Of a DNA stretch of 64,000 nt, positions 7,270 through 16,587 are shown piece after piece. Below the pieces are notes generated by a model. It did no database searches and was not told the DNA's origin. It saw only the letters and a list, made by a program, of their open reading frames with translations. The position numbers and the translations under genes are program-made. Source of the DNA: Streptomyces ardesiacus (GTDB taxonomy: Bacteria > Actinomycetota > Actinomycetes > Streptomycetales > Streptomycetaceae); NCBI RefSeq assembly GCF_003112575.1, contig NZ_BEWC01000004.1:62001-126000 (forward strand), written 5' to 3'. Numbering within the stretch: the first letter of the stretch is position 1; every line of letters starts with the position of its first letter.

Positions 7270-10200
7270 TCATCCTCCAGAAGGGTGGGTTCCGTGCGGG
7301 TCAGTGGTTCCAGGTGTGCCGGCGGCCGGCATCGCCAGAGCCGCTCTGATGGCCTCGGCCACGGTGTCCACCTGGGGTGCCGCGACGATGCCGTAGTGGT
7401 CCGTGGGCAGATGCCTCAGTACGGCGGACGGGGGGAGGCAGGTGGCCCACTGACGCTCCGACTCCTGGGGGTCCGCGGGGGCGTCCATACCCGGCGTGGG
7501 GTGTCTGGCCAGCCACAGATACGTGGGGACGGAGACGAGTGGCTTCACGCGATGTTCCCCGAGGCTGCGCAGGTTGACGCGGCAGCAGCGGGCCAGTCTC
7601 GCGGCGTACGCCTGCGCGTGCTCGGTCGGCAACGAGGGTGCGCCGCTGTCGAGTTCGGCGGCGAACACCTGGTCCAGACGGGCTTCGTCGTAGGCGGTGG
7701 CCGGCCCTTTCGCGTGGGGCGGCGGCGGGTCCAGAAGGTGGAGCGCTTCCGGTGGCCGCCCGGTCGCCTCGGCGAGGCCCGCCATCTCCATCGCCACACG
7801 GGCGCCGAAGGACCATCCGGCCAGGTGAAGTCGGTGCTCCGGCCCGCCGAAGCGTTCACGCAGTTTCGCGTGGTAGTGATGGGCCCGCTCGGTCAGTGAC
7901 CATGCGGGCGTCTCGGGGTCGCGGAGTGCCGGGTCGGCGATGAGGCAGACCGTGGGCTCGGGTCCGAGCGCTGCCACCAGGGAGCGATAGGCCTGGATGT
8001 CGCCGCCCACGGGGTGCACCAGACACAGGACGGCCGGGCCGGTCCCCTCCTGCCAGATGTCGAGGACGACCCGGGAGGTGCTTCCGGTCGCCTCGACGGC
8101 GGGCCCCGCGGGGGTGAGGGCCGCCTCGATGTGTTTGAGGATCTCCGCGAGGCTGACGCGGTGGCTGAAGGAGGCCAGGTCGAACTCGACGCCGTAGTCG
8201 TCCTCGATCCGGTCGATCAGGCTGAGCAGAGTCAGCGAGTCGGCGCCCAGGTCGTAGAGGGAGTCCTCGGGACCCAGTTCGTCCAGGCCCAGCAGATCCT
8301 GGATCACCCGGGCCAGGGCGTCCGCTCGCTCCTCGGGACCGCCGGGGCCGGGGGCTTCTTCCTGTCCTTCCGTCCGGTGCACCGGTCCGGTGCGGGAGGG
8401 CCGGTCCGCGGGTTCGGCGGGGCCGTAGAAGGCTCGGGCGGCATCGATGTCCGTGGTGGAGACGAGGAGTTGGGGCAGTTGCAGGGCCAGGGCATGGCCG
8501 AAGACCGCTTTGCCCTCCTCGACGGTCAGCCCCACCGCGAGGTGGGCCCGATGGCGGGCGTCGGCGCTCGGAACCCGGGTCGCCATTCCGCTCTCGCTCC
8601 AGATGTCCCAGTCGATTGCCACCCGGACGGTCGTCTCCGTGTCGGTGGCCCGGTGATGGGCGAAGCCGCCGAGGAGGCCCGCGCCGGCCGCGTAGTCGCT
8701 GTGGCCGACACCGCCGAGCCAGGCGGACATCGAAGAGCAGTAGACCGCGATCGCCGGGCGGAAGGCTTCGATCAGCCGCTCGACGACGAGTGCGCCCCTC
8801 TCGCGGACCGCGGCGGCCTCGCGCATCGCCGCGGCATCACGCCGTACGAGCACCCCGGCGTGTCCGAGACCCGCCGCGTGGACGACGCCGTCCAGCCGTG
8901 GCGTCCGGTCGGCGACGCGCGCCGCCACTTCGTGAACGGGCATGGTCGCGAGGTCCGCCCGGACGAGGCCGACGCGGTGGGCCCAGGCGCTCAACTCCTC
9001 GGGCAGCCGCGGCTTCCTCGACAGCAACAGGATCCGGCCGCGGGTGTGTTCGAGCAGCCAGGCGGCGACGGCGCTGCCTATGCCGCCCGTCCCGCCGAGC
9101 ACGAGGTGGACGGTGTCCTCTCCGGCCGGTACGAGGGACCGCGTACCCGCCGGGTCCGGTACGGGGAGGGTGTCGGGCCGCCACCAGTAGCCCTGCCGCA
9201 GCGCGAGCTGACGCGGCAGAGCCGGTCTGTCGCGCTGACCGGCCTCACGTGTCCCGGCGACAACCGAGGCCACGTGTCCGGCCCAGCGGGTGAGGTCGCC
9301 GTCGGGGAGGTCGATCCAGTGACCGTTCAGGGCGGACTCCTGAGGGGCGACCTCGACCGGCCCGGCGAGGAGCGCCAGGTCAGGTCGGTCCACCGCTCCC
9401 ACCACGGGCCGGGCTCCGTACGACAGCCACCACACACGCGGGGAGCCGTCCCGCCCGGTCAGCGCCTGTGCCAGGGCGGCCGTGGTGTCCAGGCAGGCGC
9501 GGCGGGCGTGTTCCAGGGTGCCGGGGCCGACCGGCCCGCTCACGCCGAGCGGCAGGGCGTGCACCCACTCCGTGTCGAGCGAGACCGGAGCACCGTCCTC
9601 GGACAGCGCATCGAACAGCCGGCGCAGCGACGTCGGGTCGGCGGGGTCCGCCTCGTAGGCGTCCGGTCCTCTGCGGGCGAAGGCGCCGGCCGGGTGCACC
9701 CGGATCACTCGCGAGGCCACGGCTGCGAAGGGTGCGAGCGCTGTCCCCGGAGTGTTCTCGGGAGCCACGACGACCACGGCGGAGGCGCGGCCGGCCGGCA
9801 GGGCGGAGTCGGCGACGACGGCGCGGCGCAGCCGGACCCAGTGCGGCTGGTGCAGCCAGTTCTCACGGGGCAGCCTGCGGGGCGGGGCGGCAGGGGTCTC
9901 GCGCGGATCCGTGGGCGGTCGGTCGAAGTCGTACTCCGAGAGGGAGAAGGCCGGCGGCGGGAAGTCCCAGGGAGCCTGGGCTGAACCGGCTCCCCAGTCG
10001 ACAGGGTGTCCTGCGGCCCACTGCGCGGCGAGGTCGTGGGCCGTGCGACCGGCCGCGGAGACCGTGGCGGCGTCCGGGTCTGCGGTCCCGAGCGGCACCG
10101 CGCCCGTGGCGACCGTGCGCAGCCAGTGTGCGGCTCCGGCGGCGTCCGTCACGGCTGCCGCGGCCCGCAGACGGCGAGCGACCCGCCCGGCCTGGAGATG

Positions 10201-13200
10201 ACGCAGCACGCACCCGTGGCGCTCCGGGTGCAGTTGGAGGTAGTCGGCGATCCGGGCCGCGTCGGCGGCGAGGGCTTCCGCGCTGGAGGCCGACAGCACG
10301 AGGCACTCGGGTCCTTCGCGGGTTGCCGCCGGTCCGGGCACGCGGTCCTGCTCGACGACGACGTGGGCGTTGGTGCCGCCGATCCCGAAACTGCTGACCG
10401 CGGCCACCCGTTCGCGGCCCGCGGGCCAGGGCGTGGCCTCCGTCGGGACGTAGAAGGGGGTGGGGTCGGGGCCGATCTCCTGGTTGAAGGCCCGGAAGTT
10501 GAGGTTGGGCGGGAGAATCCCGTGGTGGACGGCGAGGGCGGCGCGTACGAGGCCCACCACACCGGCGGCCGCGCCCATGTGGCCGAGCTGGCTCTTGACG
10601 GAGCTCAGCGCGCAGCGGCCCGACTCACTGACGTCGAACGCCTGCCGCAGCGCCCCCACTTCGATCGGGTCGCCCAGCCGGGTGCCGGTGCCGTGGGCCT
10701 CCACGTACCCGAGGTCGGCGCCCGTGCGTCCCGCGCGGGACAGGGCGGTGCGGATCACCTCCCGTTGTCCCGCCAGGGACGGGGCGGTGTAACTCATCTT
10801 CGCCGCCCCGTCGTTGTTGATCGCGGAGCCTGTGAGGAGTGCGTAGACGGTGTCGCCGTCGCTCCGTGCCTGCCTCAGCGGTTTGAGGACGACTACGCCG
10901 ACGCCGCTCGCGCCGACCGTGCCGGTGGCGTCGTCGCTGAAGGGCCGGCAGTCGCCGTCCGCGGAGAAGATGTGCTGCGGGCGGTAGCGGTAGCCGCCGG
11001 TCAGCCCGGGGTCGACGAGTACTCCGCCGGCGAGCATCACGTCGGCTTCGCCCTGTCGGAGCATGCCGGCGGCGAGGTGCACGGCTACCAGAGAGCTGGA
11101 ACAGGCCGTCTGGGCGCTGAAGGCGGGGCCGGTCAACCCGAGGTGGTACGCCACCTTGGTGGCCAGGAAATCCTTCTCGTGGTGCAGGGCGAGCTGGAAT
11201 CCGTCGGGCAGTCGGCCGGGGTCTGCCTCGCGCAGCAGGGACTGGAAGTAGGTGTTCTCCCCCGCACCGGCCACCAGGCCCACCCGTGTGGTCGAGGTGT
11301 CCGCCACGCCGGCGTGCGCCAGGGCCTGCACGCCGGCCATCAGCAGGTGACGCTGCTGGGGATCCATCAGACGAGCCTCTTGGGGACTGATGCCGAAGTG
11401 ACCCGGGTCGAAGTCGAGCATCCCGTCGAGCGTGCTGTGCGCGCCGACCACTCCTCGCGGCGCGTCGATGCGGCGGATTCCGGTGCCGCCGGAGACCACC
11501 AGGTCCCAGAAGGCGGCCAGGTCCGGGGCACCGGGCACCCGTACCGCCATGCCGACGATCGCGATCGGTTCGCCGGGTTCGGGGAGCCCGTCGGTCCCCG
11601 GGGCCGAGGGGGGAAGGGGCCTCGGGGCGGTGAGGTGGCGGGCCAGGGAGCGGACCGTGACGTGCTCGAAGAGGTCCGCGACGCTGAAACGCATTCCGAG
11701 AGCCGTGGTGCAGCGCAGGTGGAAGCGCATCAGCGCGAGACTGGAGGCGCCCGCCTCGAAAAACGTCTGGTCCGGCGCGATCGTCGCCCCGCTGACCTCC
11801 TCGAAGGCGGCCGTGAGCCGCTCCTCCATTGCCGACAGCCCGGTGCGGGCGACCGCGGAACGGCGGATCTCCTCGCCCGGTGCACGAAGCGCCGCCCGCC
11901 GGTCCAGCTTGCCGCTGGGTGTGCGCGGCAGCGCCCGGAGCCTCCGGAACCGGTCGATGCGGACGTAGGAGGGCACGAGCGCGGACAGGTGCGCGCTCAG
12001 GTCGTCGGCGGACGGTGCTGTGCCGCGGAGTTCCAGGCAGGCCGTCAGCCGGTCGCCGTCACGTGTGACGACGGCGTTGACCACCGCCGGATGGCGCAGC
12101 AGGGCCGCCTCGACGGAGCCGAGTTCGAGCCGGTGTCCGCTGAGTTTGATCTGCTGGTCGTCGCGGCCCGCGTAGTGCAGCAGTCCCTCGCGATCGAAGA
12201 AGGCCCGGTCGCCACTGCGGTAGAACAGGCCCGCGCCGGGGAGTTCGACGAAGCGGGTGGCGTCGAGCGCGGGTTCGTCGAGGTAGCAGCGGGTGGTCAT
12301 GGTCCCGCCGATCAGCAGCTCGCCGCTGTGGCCGGTCGGGACCGGGTCCCCCTGGGCGTCCACCACCCGCAGATCGGCGCCGGCCACCGGGCGTCCGATG
12401 GCGGGCCGTTGGGGCCAGTGACTCGGGTCGCCGTCCAGGCACAGGGAACTGACCACGTGTGTCTCGGTCGGCCCGTAGTGGTTGAACAGGCGCGCGCCGG
12501 GCAGGCCGGCGAACCAGCGCCGGATGCTGTCGGTGCACACCAGCTGCTCGCCCGCGGTGACCACCTCGCGCAGCCGGGAGGGGTACTTGCCCAGGCGGAC
12601 CCCGTACTCGGCGAGCAACTGCAGAGCCACGTAGGGCATGAAGATCCGCTCGGCCCCCGTGGAGTCCAGCCGGTCCAGGAGCGCGGGCACGTCCTGACGC
12701 CACTCGGGGCGTATGAGCCGGAGACTGCCACCTGTGCACAGCGTTCCGAAGATCTCCTGGAAGGACACGTCGAAGGCCAGCATCGAGAACTGCTGGGTGG
12801 CCGCGGGGGCGGTCAGGCCGCCGGCACCGGACTGCCACCTGATCAGGTCGCACAGGGTGCGGTCGTGGATCTGCACGCCCTTGGGGACCCCGGTGGAGCC
12901 GGAGGTGAACAACGTGTACAGGGGTCGGCTCCCGTTGTGCGTGGGCCACTTTCCCGCACCGGCGGACGGTGCGCTCGCGCCGTCTCCCTCCCGTGGCGCC
13001 GGATCGGTCGCGACGACGGGGTGGGTCACCACGCCGTCCGGGAGCAGCGTGTCCAGCCTCGGCGAGCTGTCCTGTGCGGTCAGCACGCACAGCGGGTCGA
13101 TCCGTTCCAGGACGCGCCGCAGCACGTCGGCCGGGTAGGAGGGGTCGAGGGGGACGGCGGTGACGTTCAGCCGTGCCAGTGCCAGCAGCGCCACCACGTG

Positions 13201-16200
13201 CTCGGCCGAGGGATCCAGGTACAGGGCCGCCCGGCAGGGGCTGCCGTCGGCCGGGACCGGGTGGCGGTCGGCCAGTTCCGCGGCGAGGTCCGCGGCACGG
13301 GCGTCGAGGGCCGCGTAGCTCAGGGTGCGGCCGTCGGCCGTGACGACGGCCGGGGCGTCCGGAGTACGGGCGACCTGCCGGCCGAATCCCTCGGTGACGG
13401 TGGTGAAGCCGGGTTCCGGGGCGGGTCCGCGCCCGTGCTCCGGGAGGGACCGCCGGTACGGCGCGACGAGTTCACGGGCAGTGCGGCGGCCACCGGCTGC
13501 GAGCGCGTCCACGCCCCTTCGCAGCAGCTCCGCCATCGCCTCGACGTCCTTGCCGGTGAACCGGTCCGCGGCGTACTCCCACAGCACGTCGAGTCCGTCC
13601 GTCTGCTCGACCACGGAGACCGTCATCGGGCACTTGGCCTCCGGGGCCGCCCACCACAGGGGGCGCTGGACGCACCCGGGCAGTCGCAGCGCCCCGAAGT
13701 CGGTGTTCTCCAGGACGAACAGGAAGTCGAACGGTGTGCTGTCGCCGGCGGCGTCCCAGCCGGTCAGGACGTCGGTGAACGCCACCTCCTGGTCTCCCAG
13801 TACCTGCCCTGTGCCGGTCCTGGTGCGGGCGAGGTGTGCGCGCAGGTCCTCGCCGGGCTCGACGGTCAGGGGCAGCAGTACGGTGTTCGCCATCATGCCG
13901 ACGCTGTTCTCGAACTCGCGCACCGGGCGGCCCGCGACCGGCGCGGCGATGCGCGGGCGGACCAGGCCGGTCACGCCGTACAGGCACCAGGTGAACACGC
14001 TCAGCAGGACCTGGAACCGGGTCAGGCCGAACTCGACGCACACTCGGTCCAGTTGGTCCCGCCGGGTGGTGTCGAGGGACGTGCGCAGCAGGTGCGCCCG
14101 CGGTGCCGGGCCCGTGTCCTGGGCGGGCAGGGGCTCCTGGGGCTCCTCCAGTCCCCGGTAGAACGCGAGAAGCCGGTCGCGTCGCGCCTGGTAGGCCGTG
14201 CTCGCGAACCGGTCGCTCTGCCACAGGGCGAAGTCCACGGGGGTCGGAGCGGGTGTCCCGGACCCCTCGTCCGCGGCGTAGCCGGCCGACAGGTCGTGCA
14301 GCAGGATGCTCAACGACCAGCCGTCGACGGCGATGTGGTGCAGGTGCAGCAGGAGCGTGCCGCCGCCGTCACGCGGCAGCCAGCAGGCCCGGAGCATACG
14401 GGGGACGGCGAGGTCGAAGGGTTCGGCGAAGAAGCCGTCGGCAAAGGCGTGCGCTTCTTCCTCGTCCCAGGTCTGCCGGGAGCCCGGTTCGTGCCAGGGG
14501 TCGTACGGCTCCCCGACGGTCTGCTCCAGGCCGGCCGGTCCGGTGCCGAAGCTCGTCCGCAGGGCCGCGTGGCGTGCCACCAGGCTGCGCAGTGCCCGCC
14601 GCAGGGCGGTGGTGTCGACGGGCCCGTCCACGCGGAAGACCTGGTTGACGGAGTAGGCCCGGGAGGCCGGGTCGCGGCGCTGCAGCAGCCACAGCCGCTG
14701 CTGTTCGCTGGTGGCGGGCGCCGAGCGGGCACCGGAGACGACCGGTGCCGGCAACGCGCCCTCCTCACCGGGACGGACCCCGGTGAGGGAACGGGCGACG
14801 GCGGCCAGGTCGCCGTGGAGGACCTCCGCCTGGGACAGCTCACGGCCCCACCGCTGTCGTACGGCGAAGCAGAACCGGAGCGCCTTCAACGAGTCGCCGC
14901 CGCTGGCGATCCACCGGTCGCCGAGCCCGAGGCCCGTGGTGCCGAGAATGTCCTCGGCCAGTTCGACGACCCGGCGCTCCGTCTCCGTCGTGGCCGGTGC
15001 GCCGGAGTCGGAGGCGGTGGGCCGCCAAGGCCGGTCGGCCTGCCGCAGCAGGGCGGCCTGGTCGACCTTGCCGTTGGCGTTGAGCGGAAGCTCGGCCACG
15101 AGGTGGATCTGATGGGGGCGCATGTAGGCGGGCAGGTGGGTCGCCAGGTGGCCGTCGAACTCCTCGTAGGACAGGTCGTGACGCAGGACGAGGAATGTCA
15201 GCAGTTCGTTGGGGCCCTCCGGGTCCGCGCGGCGCGTGCACACGTAGGCCCGCTCGACCGCCGGGTGGGTGAGAACGCGCCGTTCCACCTCGCCGGGTTC
15301 GATCCGGAAGCCGCGGACCTTGACCTGGCGGTCGGCTCGTCCGACGTACTCCACCAGGCCCTCGTGGTCGGTTCGTACGAGGTCTCCGGTGCGGTAGTAC
15401 CGCTCCTCGCCGCCGTCGAGCCACGGCAGCCGCACGAAGCGCCGCTCGGTCTCCTCGGGAAGGTTGCGGTACCCGACGGCCAGTCCGGTTCCGCTCAGCA
15501 GGAGTTCGCCGACCTCACCGGGCGCGGCGACCCGTTCCTGGCCCGGTACGACCAGGACCGCACCGGTCTGCGGCAACGGCCGGCCGATCGGCACCACGTC
15601 CCCGTCGAACTCCCGCGGGATCGGGTGGCACAGGGCGAAGGTAGTGGACTCCGTCGGCCCGTACACATTGAACAGACGGGTGCCGCTGTCGGCGTTGTCC
15701 CGGTACCAGCGGCGCATCACCCGGGGGTTGAGCTGTTCCCCGCCCACGAGCACCTCGCCGGCTGCGGCGAAGCAGTCGGGCACGGCCGTGACCATGGCGT
15801 TGAACAGGGCCGTGGTGATGAAGACGGTGTCCACGCGCTCGTGCCGCAGCGCCCCGGCGAGCCGCTCGGGGTTCTGCGCGTCCGCATCGCGCAGGATCAC
15901 GCAGCAGCCGCCGGTCAGCAGGGGCGTCCACACTTCGAAGCTGAGCGCGTCGAACGCCGGATTGGCCAGGCAGGCATAGCGCCGACCGGGCTCGACACGG
16001 AGGGAGCCGGGTTGTGCCAGGCGCAGGATTCCGGCGTCCTGGATCTCGACTCCCTTGGGCTGTCCCGTCGTTCCGGAGGTGTAGAAGAGGAACGACGCCG
16101 TGCCGGGAGGGGCCGGTGCCTCCACGGCGTCAGCGGGGTCCGGAAGGTCGGGCAGCAGGGTGTCCGCGTCGAGGGCCTTCACGTCCGGCGCCGGCTCGGT

Positions 16201-16587
16201 CGCCTCGCGCACCAGGGCGACCGCAGCGCAGTCCCGGAGGATGAAGCGGCGCCGTTCGGCGGGGCTCTGGGTGTCCAGGGGCACGACCTGCGCCCCCAGC
16301 CGCAGGATGCCCAGCATCACACAGACGAGCCGCCACGACCTCGGCAGCGCCACCGCCACGGCCTGCCCCGCGGTGACGCCCTGGCGCCCCAACTCCCGGG
16401 CGACGGTGGCGGCTGCCGCGTTCAACGTCGCACAGTCGAGGGTGACCGGGCCGTCGACGACCGCCTCGGCCCGCGGTGTGCGCAGGGCTCGGCGGTGTAT
16501 TTCCAGGGCGATGCCGGCCGAGGGGCCCACGTCCGCGGGCACGTCCGCGGGCAGGTCGGTGGGGGACGTTGCGACGCGCGGTTTCAT
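7270..16587 (-). CDS. Hybrid NRPS-PKS megasynthase, A-PCP-C-A-PCP-KS-KR-ACP-TE, no AT
   Basis: 3105 residues from the ATG at 16587, preceded by GGAGG and overlapping the upstream NRPS stop; the open frame beyond it is out-of-register sequence of that gene. Domains: A1 about 30-510 (YTSGTTGQPKG), PCP1 with Ser566, C about 620-1045 (HHIAVDG at 750-756), A2 about 1075-1570, PCP2 with Ser1616, KS about 1675-2080 (Cys1829, His1965, His2003), linker, KR about 2250-2700 (GGTGGIG at 2498), ACP with Ser2784, TE about 2840-3080 (GWSFG, Ser2926; His3064). There is no GHSxG acyltransferase between KS and KR. By eye, pocket residues read DAFFVGVTF (A1, aliphatic, Ile/Val-like) and DVQFVAHVV (A2, close to the proline code). 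KR Tyr2632 is present but the usual YxxxN asparagine is Ala. Starting without a C domain, it probably initiates its own chain. Confidence 0.95.
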   Translation of the reverse strand: MKPRVATSPTDLPADVPADVGPSAGIALEIHRRALRTPRAEAVVDGPVTLDCATLNAAAATVARELGRQGVTAGQAVAVALPRSWRLVCVMLGILRLGAQVVPLDTQSPAERRRFILRDCAAVALVREATEPAPDVKALDADTLLPDLPDPADAVEAPAPPGTASFLFYTSGTTGQPKGVEIQDAGILRLAQPGSLRVEPGRRYACLANPAFDALSFEVWTPLLTGGCCVILRDADAQNPERLAGALRHERVDTVFITTALFNAMVTAVPDCFAAAGEVLVGGEQLNPRVMRRWYRDNADSGTRLFNVYGPTESTTFALCHPIPREFDGDVVPIGRPLPQTGAVLVVPGQERVAAPGEVGELLLSGTGLAVGYRNLPEETERRFVRLPWLDGGEERYYRTGDLVRTDHEGLVEYVGRADRQVKVRGFRIEPGEVERRVLTHPAVERAYVCTRRADPEGPNELLTFLVLRHDLSYEEFDGHLATHLPAYMRPHQIHLVAELPLNANGKVDQAALLRQADRPWRPTASDSGAPATTETERRVVELAEDILGTTGLGLGDRWIASGGDSLKALRFCFAVRQRWGRELSQAEVLHGDLAAVARSLTGVRPGEEGALPAPVVSGARSAPATSEQQRLWLLQRRDPASRAYSVNQVFRVDGPVDTTALRRALRSLVARHAALRTSFGTGPAGLEQTVGEPYDPWHEPGSRQTWDEEEAHAFADGFFAEPFDLAVPRMLRACWLPRDGGGTLLLHLHHIAVDGWSLSILLHDLSAGYAADEGSGTPAPTPVDFALWQSDRFASTAYQARRDRLLAFYRGLEEPQEPLPAQDTGPAPRAHLLRTSLDTTRRDQLDRVCVEFGLTRFQVLLSVFTWCLYGVTGLVRPRIAAPVAGRPVREFENSVGMMANTVLLPLTVEPGEDLRAHLARTRTGTGQVLGDQEVAFTDVLTGWDAAGDSTPFDFLFVLENTDFGALRLPGCVQRPLWWAAPEAKCPMTVSVVEQTDGLDVLWEYAADRFTGKDVEAMAELLRRGVDALAAGGRRTARELVAPYRRSLPEHGRGPAPEPGFTTVTEGFGRQVARTPDAPAVVTADGRTLSYAALDARAADLAAELADRHPVPADGSPCRAALYLDPSAEHVVALLALARLNVTAVPLDPSYPADVLRRVLERIDPLCVLTAQDSSPRLDTLLPDGVVTHPVVATDPAPREGDGASAPSAGAGKWPTHNGSRPLYTLFTSGSTGVPKGVQIHDRTLCDLIRWQSGAGGLTAPAATQQFSMLAFDVSFQEIFGTLCTGGSLRLIRPEWRQDVPALLDRLDSTGAERIFMPYVALQLLAEYGVRLGKYPSRLREVVTAGEQLVCTDSIRRWFAGLPGARLFNHYGPTETHVVSSLCLDGDPSHWPQRPAIGRPVAGADLRVVDAQGDPVPTGHSGELLIGGTMTTRCYLDEPALDATRFVELPGAGLFYRSGDRAFFDREGLLHYAGRDDQQIKLSGHRLELGSVEAALLRHPAVVNAVVTRDGDRLTACLELRGTAPSADDLSAHLSALVPSYVRIDRFRRLRALPRTPSGKLDRRAALRAPGEEIRRSAVARTGLSAMEERLTAAFEEVSGATIAPDQTFFEAGASSLALMRFHLRCTTALGMRFSVADLFEHVTVRSLARHLTAPRPLPPSAPGTDGLPEPGEPIAIVGMAVRVPGAPDLAAFWDLVVSGGTGIRRIDAPRGVVGAHSTLDGMLDFDPGHFGISPQEARLMDPQQRHLLMAGVQALAHAGVADTSTTRVGLVAGAGENTYFQSLLREADPGRLPDGFQLALHHEKDFLATKVAYHLGLTGPAFSAQTACSSSLVAVHLAAGMLRQGEADVMLAGGVLVDPGLTGGYRYRPQHIFSADGDCRPFSDDATGTVGASGVGVVVLKPLRQARSDGDTVYALLTGSAINNDGAAKMSYTAPSLAGQREVIRTALSRAGRTGADLGYVEAHGTGTRLGDPIEVGALRQAFDVSESGRCALSSVKSQLGHMGAAAGVVGLVRAALAVHHGILPPNLNFRAFNQEIGPDPTPFYVPTEATPWPAGRERVAAVSSFGIGGTNAHVVVEQDRVPGPAATREGPECLVLSASSAEALAADAARIADYLQLHPERHGCVLRHLQAGRVARRLRAAAAVTDAAGAAHWLRTVATGAVPLGTADPDAATVSAAGRTAHDLAAQWAAGHPVDWGAGSAQAPWDFPPPAFSLSEYDFDRPPTDPRETPAAPPRRLPRENWLHQPHWVRLRRAVVADSALPAGRASAVVVVAPENTPGTALAPFAAVASRVIRVHPAGAFARRGPDAYEADPADPTSLRRLFDALSEDGAPVSLDTEWVHALPLGVSGPVGPGTLEHARRACLDTTAALAQALTGRDGSPRVWWLSYGARPVVGAVDRPDLALLAGPVEVAPQESALNGHWIDLPDGDLTRWAGHVASVVAGTREAGQRDRPALPRQLALRQGYWWRPDTLPVPDPAGTRSLVPAGEDTVHLVLGGTGGIGSAVAAWLLEHTRGRILLLSRKPRLPEELSAWAHRVGLVRADLATMPVHEVAARVADRTPRLDGVVHAAGLGHAGVLVRRDAAAMREAAAVRERGALVVERLIEAFRPAIAVYCSSMSAWLGGVGHSDYAAGAGLLGGFAHHRATDTETTVRVAIDWDIWSESGMATRVPSADARHRAHLAVGLTVEEGKAVFGHALALQLPQLLVSTTDIDAARAFYGPAEPADRPSRTGPVHRTEGQEEAPGPGGPEERADALARVIQDLLGLDELGPEDSLYDLGADSLTLLSLIDRIEDDYGVEFDLASFSHRVSLAEILKHIEAALTPAGPAVEATGSTSRVVLDIWQEGTGPAVLCLVHPVGGDIQAYRSLVAALGPEPTVCLIADPALRDPETPAWSLTERAHHYHAKLRERFGGPEHRLHLAGWSFGARVAMEMAGLAEATGRPPEALHLLDPPPPHAKGPATAYDEARLDQVFAAELDSGAPSLPTEHAQAYAARLARCCRVNLRSLGEHRVKPLVSVPTYLWLARHPTPGMDAPADPQESERQWATCLPPSAVLRHLPTDHYGIVAAPQVDTVAEAIRAALAMPAAGTPGTTDPHGTHPSGG

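Noticed and set aside
9300..10350. Possible hidden AT domain after the KS
   Set aside because: I read the whole KS-to-KR stretch; it has the KS linker and KR structural half but no GHSxG motif or AT-sized insert.
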